DNA from: Nitrospirales bacterium LBB_01
GTDB lineage: Bacteria; Nitrospirota; Thermodesulfovibrionia; Thermodesulfovibrionales; Magnetobacteriaceae
Direction: 5' to 3'
NCBI GenBank assembly: GCA_004376055.2
Contig: CP049016.1
Span: 1,364,001 to 1,428,000, forward strand
Length of the DNA: 64,000 nt
The notes below the pieces were generated by a model. The model had not been told where the DNA came from, did not search any database, and saw only the letters and a program-made list of their open reading frames with translations. How positions within the stretch are numbered: position 1 is the first letter of the stretch; each line of letters begins with the position of its first letter. A program made the translations under genes and the position numbers. Shown here in pieces: positions 53,349 to 62,274 of this stretch.

Positions 53349-53924
53349 ATGAACAAACGCGGCTTTACACTGATTGAGATTATGGTTGTAATGGCCATAA
53401 TAGGCATACTTATGACAGTAGCGATAACCAGTTATAAAAGTGTGATAATAAATGGCAGGCTTGAGGAGGCAAAGATATACATGTCGGCTATTATGGCGGC
53501 AGAAAAGCGATATAAAATGGAGTATGGCAGCCATTTTGCCGGAACCGGAGGCGCAGTTACAACCTGTGATGAGACGCTGCTTGTCTCAACGCTGGGGTTA
53601 AATGCCCTTCAAGAGTCGCCGAATTTTTACTACACGGTTTCATGTAACGGCAGCTGCACGCCAAATGCTGCTAACACATGGGATATTCGTATAACAGCCA
53701 CGCTTTTGAAGGACAACTCTGATGCAACAGCATCCGGCTGCACCCTTTCAAGCAATAAATCCACAGCCGACAGATGGGTTAAAGATGACCTTAAAGGCAG
53801 AAAGGTTTATCTCTGCTACCCACCGCCTACAAGCGGACTTACAACCGAGACATGCGGTGTTATGGACAATATAACTAAAAGATTATGGGAAGGAGGTATG
53901 TCTGTTTCAGATATTTTTAAATAA
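53349..53924 (+). CDS. Type IV pilin/pseudopilin
   Basis: 191 residues. Short leader NKRG and FTLIEIMVVMAIIGILMTVAI with Glu5 at the prepilin site. The C-terminal domain has several Cys and AAEKRYKMEYGSH near the stem helix, as in minor pilins. It begins 7 bases after the secretin stop. It is the third prepilin of the operon and may be a minor or alternative subunit. Confidence 0.9.
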   Translation: MNKRGFTLIEIMVVMAIIGILMTVAITSYKSVIINGRLEEAKIYMSAIMAAEKRYKMEYGSHFAGTGGAVTTCDETLLVSTLGLNALQESPNFYYTVSCNGSCTPNAANTWDIRITATLLKDNSDATASGCTLSSNKSTADRWVKDDLKGRKVYLCYPPPTSGLTTETCGVMDNITKRLWEGGMSVSDIFK

Positions 53925-54348
53925 TCGTGGGGTCACAAGTCACGGAGCACTCAGGGCGCTTACAATAGTTTTAACTATCGCCGGTATTTCACTTTTATTG
54001 GTGCGGCAATTTTATCTGATACCAAAGGTAAAGTCAGATTTATTAAGCGCAGTTGATAAAATTGTGATAGCTGAGAAATTTCGCAAGACTAAGACCGGCT
54101 ATTTTCTTTCATTCAGCCAGTCGGATCAGACAAAAGCCCTTGATTTACTTTCTATCAAAGTGGAACCTGCCATTGTGTGCAGAGTTGAGACAATAGAGAG
54201 CGATGAGTTATATCTTTATTGTTTTCCTGATAAAACTAAAACCGGCGGTTGGTTTTACAGGGGCAGACCGCTTACGTTTGTTTATAAGGAAAAGGGACGC
54301 AATATTAAAAAAGGGTTTTTAGCTCAGAATGACGCCCTTGTTCCGTAA
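53902..54348 (+). CDS. Small membrane-anchored pilus-operon protein, start codon uncertain
   Basis: Up to about 148 residues. The frame holds an N-terminal hydrophobic helix (ALTIVLTIAGISLLLV) and a soluble domain of about 100 residues. The first ordinary start codons in frame (TTG 53995, GTG 53998) fall inside or after that helix, so the true start is probably upstream: CTG 53902 lies five bases from GGAGG (53892-53896). The preceding segment LNNRGVTSHG looks like a degenerate prepilin leader without Glu5. The 3' end overlaps the next gene by 20 bases. No family recognised; a minor pilin or assembly factor is likely from context. Confidence 0.5.
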   Translation: MFQIFLNNRGVTSHGALRALTIVLTIAGISLLLVRQFYLIPKVKSDLLSAVDKIVIAEKFRKTKTGYFLSFSQSDQTKALDLLSIKVEPAIVCRVETIESDELYLYCFPDKTKTGGWFYRGRPLTFVYKEKGRNIKKGFLAQNDALVP

Positions 54349-54964
54349 GTCAGGATTCACTCTGGTTGAGATAGTGGTTGCGATGTTTATAGCCGGAGTT
54401 CTTTGTGCAGCGACAGTTAAACTATGGGATGTTACAGGGCTGCTTTATTTTCATAGCAGCCTCAAACAAAAAGCAATTTTTGCGCTTAACTCTCAAACCG
54501 AACGCTTAACGTCTCTTTATAGATGGTGCGACTTATATTCTCACATCACCCACTCATCTGACAATATCTCCTATCGCAGCGGTTACGTAACAACATGTAA
54601 TTATGACTTCTTTAAGACAAATGCCGCCGATTTCACCCAGTGGGAGGACGTCTATTATGATTCAGGTAATGACTATGATGCAGTCTATGTAGATAAGAAT
54701 AGAAACGTGGTTGGGAAACTTTATTGGACGCAACAGAGTGTGTATGACTGCGGAATGTGCAGCACAAACGGCGGCACTTGCAGCGGCTCAGGGGATGACT
54801 TTGGTACATACTCAGGCTTTAAAACAAGCGAGGCCGTGTGTCTTACGATTAATTTAGACTATCCTTATAGATGGGATAACAATACGCTATCAATCAAAGA
54901 GGATAGCGCCATGCTGCCTCATCGCACAATTAAGGTTATGACCATTGTTGCAACCAAACAATAA
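54329..54964 (+). CDS. Minor pilin (PilV/GspI-like)
   Basis: 211 residues. Leader PLFRKSG then FTLVEIVVAMFIAGVLCAATV with Glu5. The globular part contains Cys-rich YDCGMCSTNGGTC. It overlaps the previous gene and the next one by 20 bases each, so the last genes of the operon are tightly coupled. Such proteins prime the tip of a pilus or pseudopilus. Confidence 0.82.
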   Translation: MTPLFRKSGFTLVEIVVAMFIAGVLCAATVKLWDVTGLLYFHSSLKQKAIFALNSQTERLTSLYRWCDLYSHITHSSDNISYRSGYVTTCNYDFFKTNAADFTQWEDVYYDSGNDYDAVYVDKNRNVVGKLYWTQQSVYDCGMCSTNGGTCSGSGDDFGTYSGFKTSEAVCLTINLDYPYRWDNNTLSIKEDSAMLPHRTIKVMTIVATKQ

Positions 54965-55499
54965 AAACTCATCTGGATTTACACTTATGGAGATGATAGT
55001 GGCAACTTTTGTTGCCTCGCTTCTTATGGTGTTTATTTCCAAACTTCTTCTTGAGACATCGCGTTTTGAGGCGCTCACACAAGCGGATTTTAAAATAATG
55101 AAAGAGGCTAGGGAGCTAAATCAGGTAACTGGTGACGGCGTGTATGACCATAATGGCTTAAGAGGTGACAACTCCACACTGTTGAACTTTACCGGCACAA
55201 GTAATACATGGTCAATGTCAAAAGACAGATACGTTAAAACAACGCAAAACACTGTAACGCTTGGGGATGGCTCAGGTCAGAGCAGTTATGTAAGTGATAC
55301 AGCGCCTGGGTCCAAAACCGGATATGTGAAAAGCGTAGATATGAATTTTGACAACTCCACCGGTTTGAACAAAGACTGCCGTACGGTTTATATACAAACA
55401 GACCTTGTCGAACCGGATGTCAATAGAAGACTTGAAACAGAAACAGCCAAAGAACAGTGGTGGTGGCTTTTTACCGTAAACACAGGTAAAAGGATGTAA
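54945..55499 (+). CDS. Minor pilin (PilW/GspJ-like)
   Basis: 184 residues from TTG 54945. A short leader NKNSSG is followed by FTLMEMIVATFVASLLMVFISKLL with Glu5 intact, as in GspJ/PilW. The globular domain is Thr/Ser-rich with one Cys. It is the last gene of the operon, 32 bases before the convergent MBL-hemerythrin gene. The operon contains no prepilin peptidase, so PilD must be supplied elsewhere. Confidence 0.8.
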   Translation: MLQPNNKNSSGFTLMEMIVATFVASLLMVFISKLLLETSRFEALTQADFKIMKEARELNQVTGDGVYDHNGLRGDNSTLLNFTGTSNTWSMSKDRYVKTTQNTVTLGDGSGQSSYVSDTAPGSKTGYVKSVDMNFDNSTGLNKDCRTVYIQTDLVEPDVNRRLETETAKEQWWWLFTVNTGKRM

Positions 55500-55531
55500 A
55501 GTTCCTACCGCATTGGAGACGGGTATAAAAA

Positions 55532-58159
55532 CTAATAAATCCCTTTGGCATTAAGGAATTCGCCATACTTGCGGTCCTCCTCCAACAGGTGTTTGACTAC
55601 CCAGGATTCAAAAAATGACATAAAAGCTGCCTTTTGGGGTACATCTCCGTTACGTACCAGCTCTATATATTCGGTAACTTTCCGAATCAGTTCTTTGTGG
55701 TGTTTGCGGTGAGTTTCTATGCCGGAGTACTGGTAAAGAGACATAAGATTCTCTTCATCTTCAAAATGATAGTGAGTGTAATCTACGAGAGCTTTAAAGA
55801 CCTTGTTCAGAGATTCTCTGTCAATATCTTTTTGCAGATGTTCTATAATTGCGTTACCAATTTCTATAAAGTGCATATGTTGGATATCCATCTGTGCCAC
55901 ATTCAAGGAAAAAATATCATGCCAGTTGAGAGCATCCTCATGTTTATTGCCATATACAAAACGCTCTGTCCTTTGTTGATAACTTTCAAGAAACCTCCAG
56001 GACAGGATTGGTACGTTTTTTAGAAGTTTGCCTGGTATCTGGATAACTGCCATATCCTCCATCACTCGCAGACTATATAGATATGGAACGTTTAAAATTG
56101 CGCCCTCCTCACCAAAAAAGTCACGTTCCTTTAAAACATCTAAGACCTTACTGCCTGCTATTCGCTCAACGCTCCCGTAGCAAATAATATTAACAATCTG
56201 AAGGTCTTTATCTGAAATTATATCACCCTTTAGGTAAACACGCTCTGATACACTGTCTATAATGCGGTTAAAGACCTCCGCAGGCAGTCCGTCGACAAAC
56301 AGCTTTGTTGTTTCCAAAAAGGCACGGATATTAGCAGTTTTCTGCACATGCTCCAGCAGCCCATTGCGTTTTATAACCTTGGCATAGAGTCCACCCGGTC
56401 CAGCCGGAAGTTTCAACACCCGCACAAAAGAGGAGGCACGGTATGTGCTTAGGGAGGGGCTGTTGTCTATTATAACGCCGTCGCCTATGAGCGCTCCGCT
56501 TCTAAGGCTGCCATACAAATTGTCGCGGGTACATATCTTTTCCACTAGTCCGCTAATGAGAAGCAGTACATCCTTAGGCGTCTCACCTTCTTTCAGTATA
56601 ATAGCGCCAGGGTTTATATCTTTTATTGGATGGTTTACCAACATTCTGATATGATGTAGCGGCACACCGGGAAGATGTGCCTGCAAATAGGTGAAAGCGT
56701 TGCGGCGATGCATATCTGATGGCGATGTGCCTGATATCAGCAAGTCACACGTACCAAATACTGCGCTTGAACCAATCTCCTTTTCTATAGGTGTTAAATC
56801 ACCGGCACGATGAGCAAGCAAAATGTGGGTTGATTTGTCTGTTTTGAAGTCCTTTGCATCCCCGTGGATCATGCCTCCGCCAATATCAATCTTTTTCAGA
56901 TCGGCTCTTGTAAGATATGCACTACGGATGGATTCAAAAAAGTGGATGTCAAGACCTGGCTCATTATAGTTTTGTGTTACCATATTTTTAAGAATATCCA
57001 GCGAAACGATGTCTGCAAAATGACAATAGGTTCTATATCCATTTCCCCATAAGGTTCTGAAGATAAATATGTTGGTCTCTATTGGGTGCGGTGAGAAAAC
57101 TGGCATCACCTCAAGTCCCTCTATATCTGTCCACGTGTCAAAGGCAAGGTCTCGTATTTCAAAAAAGTCAGTGAACTTTCTTTCATCTATAGCAAGTAAG
57201 GCGCAAAGTTTTTTTGTCACAGAAGCTCGTACCAAAGGCGTAGCAAAGTACGTAATGCGTCGTCCGGCACGCATAAGTGTGGTAAGACCGGCAAAGTGGT
57301 CATCATGAGCATGAGTGTGAAAAATACCATCCACCTGATCAATATCTATTCCTAACGCTGCCAGTGTGTGAGAAATCTGAGGACCGGCGTCAATCAGATA
57401 CAAACGACCCTGAAAAGTAATAATGCTTGACATACATGGTCGTTCAATGTCCCATCCGTCACCTTCGCCTGAGTTGATAACGGCAAAGTACTCTGATTCC
57501 AGTTTGCGGAACCCCAAAGGATATGGACATTCATATTTTTCCTCCGTAAGTAGATTTAAGTTAACAGTTACAGTTTCTCCTCCATAAGCAAACTGAAAAA
57601 CATTTGTTTGCAGGCGGCTTAGAGTTACACCATTAACCACCTCCACAGCATCATCAGCAAGTATGCAGGTGTCTATGAAGTCTCTGGTAGGCCGAATACG
57701 CCCAAATGCAAACTTGAGCTTTAGACGCATCATATCATGAGCTTGCTCAAGTGGTACACCGGTCTGAGCTATTTCCTCGGTTGATACCAGTCCGTAGTTC
57801 CCTCGGTAGATATAGCTTATCTGAGATTCTATTTGTGCAGCCGAACCGATTAGTATGGGTTTGTGTCCTGTATTGTTAGGATGTCCGGGAAGAATCAGTC
57901 CCTGCTTATAAAGCATCTGAAGTACAGGAAATTCTGCAAGATTAGAAAACTCTCCATTTTGCAGTGAAAGGTCTGAAAGGAGTATTGCGTTGGGCCCGGT
58001 TTCGCAAGCGACACCCTTAACCTCTTGAGGCAGGATAAGCCCTCGCTTAATCAAATGTTTAACTGAGTCAGCGGGGCATCCGCAGAGGACTCGTAAATTA
58101 GCCTCTGGAATCTCTACCCATTGGATTCCTTTTGCAACCTCAATTTTGGTTATTTTCAT
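55532..58159 (-). CDS. Metallo-beta-lactamase-fold protein fused to two cyclic-nucleotide-binding domains and a bacteriohemerythrin
   Basis: 875 residues. An N-terminal about 230-residue region of unknown fold (repeated LIKRGLILP / YKQGLILPGHP motifs) precedes an MBL hydrolase domain with metal motif HTHAHDDHFAG (about residue 280). Two cNMP-binding (CRP-like) domains follow at about 525-650 and 655-740. The last about 125 residues are a hemerythrin with a complete set of likely di-iron ligands (DIQHMHF, HYHFEDEEN, HRKHHKEL, KHLLEEDRKY). It has no membrane helix or HTH, so it is probably a cytosolic O2- or NO-gated enzyme or second-messenger switch. Both the fusion order and the stand-alone position are unusual. 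Confidence 0.85.
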   Translation of the reverse strand: MKITKIEVAKGIQWVEIPEANLRVLCGCPADSVKHLIKRGLILPQEVKGVACETGPNAILLSDLSLQNGEFSNLAEFPVLQMLYKQGLILPGHPNNTGHKPILIGSAAQIESQISYIYRGNYGLVSTEEIAQTGVPLEQAHDMMRLKLKFAFGRIRPTRDFIDTCILADDAVEVVNGVTLSRLQTNVFQFAYGGETVTVNLNLLTEEKYECPYPLGFRKLESEYFAVINSGEGDGWDIERPCMSSIITFQGRLYLIDAGPQISHTLAALGIDIDQVDGIFHTHAHDDHFAGLTTLMRAGRRITYFATPLVRASVTKKLCALLAIDERKFTDFFEIRDLAFDTWTDIEGLEVMPVFSPHPIETNIFIFRTLWGNGYRTYCHFADIVSLDILKNMVTQNYNEPGLDIHFFESIRSAYLTRADLKKIDIGGGMIHGDAKDFKTDKSTHILLAHRAGDLTPIEKEIGSSAVFGTCDLLISGTSPSDMHRRNAFTYLQAHLPGVPLHHIRMLVNHPIKDINPGAIILKEGETPKDVLLLISGLVEKICTRDNLYGSLRSGALIGDGVIIDNSPSLSTYRASSFVRVLKLPAGPGGLYAKVIKRNGLLEHVQKTANIRAFLETTKLFVDGLPAEVFNRIIDSVSERVYLKGDIISDKDLQIVNIICYGSVERIAGSKVLDVLKERDFFGEEGAILNVPYLYSLRVMEDMAVIQIPGKLLKNVPILSWRFLESYQQRTERFVYGNKHEDALNWHDIFSLNVAQMDIQHMHFIEIGNAIIEHLQKDIDRESLNKVFKALVDYTHYHFEDEENLMSLYQYSGIETHRKHHKELIRKVTEYIELVRNGDVPQKAAFMSFFESWVVKHLLEEDRKYGEFLNAKGIY

Positions 58160-58191
58160 CCTCTGCCGGCCTCCCCTGAAAATAGTTTATA

Positions 58192-58379
58192 TGCTTATAT
58201 ACTTAACTCAGACATGGTTTTATGTCAGTTAAAGAAACATTAAAAAGGACTGGATTCCCGCTCGGGGGCGGGAATGACAAAGGAGAGTGCGCTTCTTTTT
58301 TCTGTCATTCCTTTTTTTCTTGTCATTCCTGCGAAGGCAGGAATCCAGTTTTTTCTCTGCGGAGCTAAGGGCATAAGCA
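58192..58379. mobile_element. Palindromic element, copy E: complete MITE-like element with probable target duplication
   Basis: Inverted ends TGCTTATATACTTAACTC (58192-58209) and GAGCTAAGGGCATAAGCA (58362-58379) match at 14 of 18 positions. The core is ACTGGATTCC (58249) to GGAATCCAGT (58340-58349). ATAGTTTATA occurs directly repeated at 58182-58191 and 58382-58391. No transposase is encoded. Confidence 0.75.
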
Positions 58380-58404
58380 ATATAGTTTATAAAAAGATTT
58401 TTCA

Positions 58405-59052
58405 TTATAAGTTAAGTTTATACCCTCTGCCTTTATAAGTGGAGATAGCATTAGGAGGCAGAATTTTTCTAAGCATTTTTACATAGGTTCGTATTATCTC
58501 ATCACTTGAGGGTTTATCGCCCCACACGTAGCCCATAATTGTATCGTTGTAAACAATCTCGCCGCGATGCTTAAGCAGCAGATAAAAAAGATTCCACGCT
58601 ATTTTTGAAAAATTTACCTCAGCTCCGTCCTTATAAATCACCTGAGCGTCAATATCCACCGTGATATTGTCTATTTTTATAAGGCTGTGAATGTGAGATC
58701 TGTTTGACAGGGATTTGATTCTTAAAACCAGCTCTCGCAAATTAAACGGTTTTGTAAGGTAATCGTCAGCGCCATATCTAAAACAGGTCTCCTTATCAGA
58801 TATGTTTTCTTTGGAGGTAAGAATAAGTATAGGTGTGCTGATTCCCTTTGCTCGTATCTGTCTGAGAATGTCCTCGCCTTTAAGATACCGAAGTACCAGG
58901 TCAAGTATTATCACATCATACGTATAATTATTCAGATAATTAAAATACTCCCTTTCATCAGGAGGGTAATCAGCCATAATATCCTTTGTCTTTAGATATT
59001 CCACCAAACTCTCACACAGTATCTTATCGTCTTCTATAATTAATACTCTCAT
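58405..59052 (-). CDS. OmpR/PhoB-family response regulator
   Basis: 215 residues. Receiver domain with acidic pocket IEDD, phospho-acceptor Asp51 (VIILDLVL), conserved LTSKE and KPF, then a winged-helix DNA-binding domain ending RGRGYKL. It is a DNA-binding transcription factor. It lies in the same direction as a PfkB kinase and a haem-c histidine kinase (60081), making that kinase a candidate partner; the HisKA_2 type of that kinase more often pairs with other regulators, so the pairing is tentative. Confidence 0.92.
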   Translation of the reverse strand: MRVLIIEDDKILCESLVEYLKTKDIMADYPPDEREYFNYLNNYTYDVIILDLVLRYLKGEDILRQIRAKGISTPILILTSKENISDKETCFRYGADDYLTKPFNLRELVLRIKSLSNRSHIHSLIKIDNITVDIDAQVIYKDGAEVNFSKIAWNLFYLLLKHRGEIVYNDTIMGYVWGDKPSSDEIIRTYVKMLRKILPPNAISTYKGRGYKLNL

Positions 59053-59113
59053 ATGACATTAAGTATAACATCTAAATGTGACAAAATACACACTATAACC
59101 TGAAAATTGGGGA

Positions 59114-60052
59114 CTAAGTGCCGGGCTTTTTTTCCGAAGGATTAGTGATATGACCAATAAACTCATCCACTTTATCTTTATCAAGAAAACCTGCGCCAAG
59201 CTCCATAGAGCTTGCAGACCCAGCACAAGCTCCTGAAATTAGAGCCTCTTCTGTAGTCTTACCTTCACTTAAGGAAAGTGCAAGCCCTGCAGTAAAACTG
59301 TCGCCGCAACCCAGAGCATTTACGGCTTTTACCTCAGGCGGCATAACCGTATAAAGCTTCCCCTCAGAGGCTGCATGTATTGCCCTGTCACCGTCTGTAG
59401 CTATGCTTATAAACACGCCCTTTTTGTTTATTTTGCCAAGTTCTTTCAGTATTCTGTCGTCAGATGGAGGGCTCTTTCCAGAAATCGCCATAAGTTCATC
59501 CCTGTTTATTTTTATCACATGCGGTGAGGCGGTCAGTGCTTTCTTAAGAGGTTCTCCGCTTGTATCCAGTATCACTGTGGCTTGCTGTTGTCTGGCCATA
59601 AGAATCAAATCACAGAATATGTCCTCGCCAAAGCCGATAGCTGCAGAACCGCTTATGACTATCATATCGCCGGCACTGACAGTTTCTGTAAATAGAGATT
59701 TAAAATCGGCAACCTCAGATGCTGTTACTGCGGGGCCTGTCTCGTTTATAACAGTCTCTGACGTTTCGCTTATAATGGACATACATGTGCGCGAATTTTC
59801 TGCAATCTTAACGTATCTGAGACTTAAGCCCTCCTCAGATGCCATGTCGCGGATTTGTTTCCCAGCGCCTCCGCCAAGGATAGTTAGTGAGAGAGAATCT
59901 TTACTGAGTGATTTTAAAGCCCTTGATACATTTATGCCCTTACCGCCGGCATACTTTTTAAGCACTACTGCCCGATTCATTGTGCCTGTCTGAAAGTTTG
60001 AGATTCTCAGTATCTTATCAACTGCCGGATTAAGAGTTACCGTTATAATCAT
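59114..60052 (-). CDS. PfkB-family sugar kinase, 1-phosphofructokinase/tagatose-6-P kinase type
   Basis: 312 residues. The N-terminus MIITVTLNPAVDKIL and the KKYAGGKGINVSRALK substrate motif, with the C-terminal ATP/anion-hole signature GCGDSFTAGLAL, place it with FruK/LacC-type phosphosugar kinases. It would phosphorylate fructose-1-P or a similar hexose phosphate at the expense of ATP. No PTS genes are close, so the true substrate is open. It lies between a response regulator and a sensor kinase on the same strand. Confidence 0.87.
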   Translation of the reverse strand: MIITVTLNPAVDKILRISNFQTGTMNRAVVLKKYAGGKGINVSRALKSLSKDSLSLTILGGGAGKQIRDMASEEGLSLRYVKIAENSRTCMSIISETSETVINETGPAVTASEVADFKSLFTETVSAGDMIVISGSAAIGFGEDIFCDLILMARQQQATVILDTSGEPLKKALTASPHVIKINRDELMAISGKSPPSDDRILKELGKINKKGVFISIATDGDRAIHAASEGKLYTVMPPEVKAVNALGCGDSFTAGLALSLSEGKTTEEALISGACAGSASSMELGAGFLDKDKVDEFIGHITNPSEKKPGT

Positions 60053-60080
60053 GTCAGACCTTGTCCTCCCCCCGTCTTTT

Positions 60081-62054
60081 TTACAAGCGTTGTTTGTATA
60101 TGTTTTCCTTAAAAACTAATATAAATTTTGTGCCGCTTTTTCGCTCAACTATAACCTGTCCCTGTAGTTGATTTTCCACTATCGAGTGTACTAATTGAAG
60201 TCCGAGTGATTTATGCTCTGCAAGCTCAGACTCCTGTGGGATTCCAACTCCGTTGTCCCAAACTAATAATTTATAACTGTCAGTGCCATCGTCTGGGATG
60301 TGGAGAGAAATGCCGATTTCTCTTTCTGGTGGCTGAGAATCATTGATAGAAATATCAGGAAAAGCATACTTTATTGAGTTTGAAATCAACTCATTTATGA
60401 CAAGTCCGCAGGATATGACCGTGTCTATAACAAATGATATCGAAGGGACATCCACTTTCAGGTTGATTTTCCGCTCACTGACCCCGTATGATCTGAAAAG
60501 CCCAAGAGCAAGATTTCTGACATAGTCATTAAAGTCTATTTTAGACAGGGTTTCGGACTGGTACAGTTTCTCATGTACTAAAGACATTGCTTTTATACGG
60601 TTTTTTGTTTCGGTAAAGATGTCAATGTCTTTTTGATCTTTAAGGTATCGGTTCTGAAGGTTAAGCAGGCTTGTTATTATTTGCATGTTGTTTTTAACGC
60701 GATGGTGAATTTCACGAAGGAGCACCTCTTTTTCATGCAAAGAAGCGGATATCTGATTTTCCATATGTTTTCTCTCAGTAATATCTCTGACTATGGCAAC
60801 GTAAAACCTGTCCTCTTTAATTTTCCACGAGGCGATGGATACCTCACATGGAAACTCGGTACCATCTTTTCTGTGTCCTTCAAATTCCAATCTCTTACCG
60901 GCAAAGTAAGAATCACCAAGTAGTTGCAGCATCTGAACTGCTCTCTTGTATGTATCCTGAAGTCTTGACGGAATCAGCTCAGCAGCATGTTTGCCTGTCA
61001 AGTCTGCCTCTTTGTAACCAAATATTGCTTCAGCCCCGCGGTTAAATGATATAATCACACCGTTTTCATCGGTTGAGATAATCCCGTCTTGTACTGATTG
61101 AATGAGAGAGCGGTACTTAGTTTCAGACTCGCTTAGAATCTCCTCAGTATGTCTGCGTTCGTTAATCTCAATGGTTAACTGTTCGTTAGTTTCCCTGATT
61201 TCACGAGTCCTTAATTCAACCACAGAGTCCTGCTCTACTTTTGCATGTCTGAGTTTAAGCCATTGGGAGCGAATTTTAGACATAAACAGAAGTATCATAG
61301 CGCTTATTGATAAAAACACCATTATGTGAAGAAGCGATAGAGCGATTTTCTGTTTTTTTACTGTACTGTAAAGAACATCAACAGGGACTGTAACACTTAT
61401 CCCGCCTCTAATGTCGCCTACTTTATAACCCTGGTTTTGATGGCATTTTAAACAGGCATCTTTAACTCTAAGAGGAGCCATGTACCGAAACACTGAGTTT
61501 TCAAACATCTCTGACTTTTCGGTAATACCGCCTTCAAAGTCCCTCAGTGCAGCGCTTTCCCAGGTATCGGGGCTGTTTTGGGGACGGATTGGTTTTAAAC
61601 TGGTTATGTGGAACATGATACTGTTACGTTCCATCAAAACCTCTGACATTTGGCGCGTCATATATGCAGGGTTTACGAGAGTGAGTTTCATGCCGTTTGT
61701 GGTTACGACGTCTCTGTCTTTTACCTCAAGATACGGATTTGGTGTTGTCTCATCAGTTATAACCACATAGACGCCTCCATGACGCGCATTCCAGAGCCTT
61801 GCGTTTTCCACCATCTGAAATATTACTCTGCCGTCTTCAATAGCCAGTGCCTTGAAGTTAGTGTCAATTTGAAAAAAGTACCATTTGAGCGATATTGCGG
61901 TTATTATAAGACACAACAGCACAGGCAACAGCCAGTATGCCCTGTTCTCTATAAAGTCTGAGTACGCCCCAGAGCTATTATGACTGCCGACTGGTTCAGG
62001 CTTTTCCGGTGTCAGAGAGTTTTCCATGTTATGTCTCATATTTAAACATAACAC
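60081..62054 (-). CDS. Sensor histidine kinase with periplasmic haem-c (Tll0287-like/DUF3365) and PAS domains
   Basis: Up to 657 residues. Start GTG 62054, ATG 62039 or ATG 62027 are all in frame; the ATG at 62027 gives the tidier N-terminus. A transmembrane helix (YWLLPVLLCLIITAISL) is followed by a periplasmic DUF3365 domain with one haem-c site CLKCH, a second helix (LHIMVFLSISAMILLFM), a coiled coil, a PAS domain (GIISTDENGVIISFNRGAEAIFGY), and a HisKA_2 (IHHRVKNNMQIITSLLNLQ) plus HATPase domain. The haem suggests sensing of redox state, O2 or NO in the periplasm. Candidate partner: the OmpR-type regulator at 58405. Confidence 0.88.
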   Translation of the reverse strand: MLCLNMRHNMENSLTPEKPEPVGSHNSSGAYSDFIENRAYWLLPVLLCLIITAISLKWYFFQIDTNFKALAIEDGRVIFQMVENARLWNARHGGVYVVITDETTPNPYLEVKDRDVVTTNGMKLTLVNPAYMTRQMSEVLMERNSIMFHITSLKPIRPQNSPDTWESAALRDFEGGITEKSEMFENSVFRYMAPLRVKDACLKCHQNQGYKVGDIRGGISVTVPVDVLYSTVKKQKIALSLLHIMVFLSISAMILLFMSKIRSQWLKLRHAKVEQDSVVELRTREIRETNEQLTIEINERRHTEEILSESETKYRSLIQSVQDGIISTDENGVIISFNRGAEAIFGYKEADLTGKHAAELIPSRLQDTYKRAVQMLQLLGDSYFAGKRLEFEGHRKDGTEFPCEVSIASWKIKEDRFYVAIVRDITERKHMENQISASLHEKEVLLREIHHRVKNNMQIITSLLNLQNRYLKDQKDIDIFTETKNRIKAMSLVHEKLYQSETLSKIDFNDYVRNLALGLFRSYGVSERKINLKVDVPSISFVIDTVISCGLVINELISNSIKYAFPDISINDSQPPEREIGISLHIPDDGTDSYKLLVWDNGVGIPQESELAEHKSLGLQLVHSIVENQLQGQVIVERKSGTKFILVFKENIYKQRL

Positions 62055-62093
62055 TCTCTAATTGTAAAGCATTTTCAAAAAGATAACTTTTGT

Positions 62094-62203
62094 TGCCTAT
62101 GCAGTTAGCTCCGTTAACAAAAAAACTGGATTCCTGCCTTCGCAGGAATGACAAAAAAAGCAAGCCCCCTCTTGTCATTCCCGCCTACGAGCGGGAATCC
62201 AGT
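62094..62203. repeat. Palindromic intergenic element, copy F (inverted orientation)
   Basis: Reverse-oriented copy: arm TGCCTATGCAGTTAGCTC (62094-62111), core ACTGGATTCC (62125) to GGAATCCAGT (62194-62203). The second arm is missing. It lies between the haem kinase and priA genes. Confidence 0.78.
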
Positions 62204-62274
62204 CCTTTTTCCCAATTTAAAATAAATAGAAACCTACCTCCTTAGAACCATGAAAATCCGCTAGCAGTTAATGT

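Noticed and set aside
17581-62203. CRISPR array suggested by the recurring cctgcgaaggcagg palindromes
   Set aside because: Copies are scattered over 45 kb, not regularly spaced, with no spacers and no cas genes.
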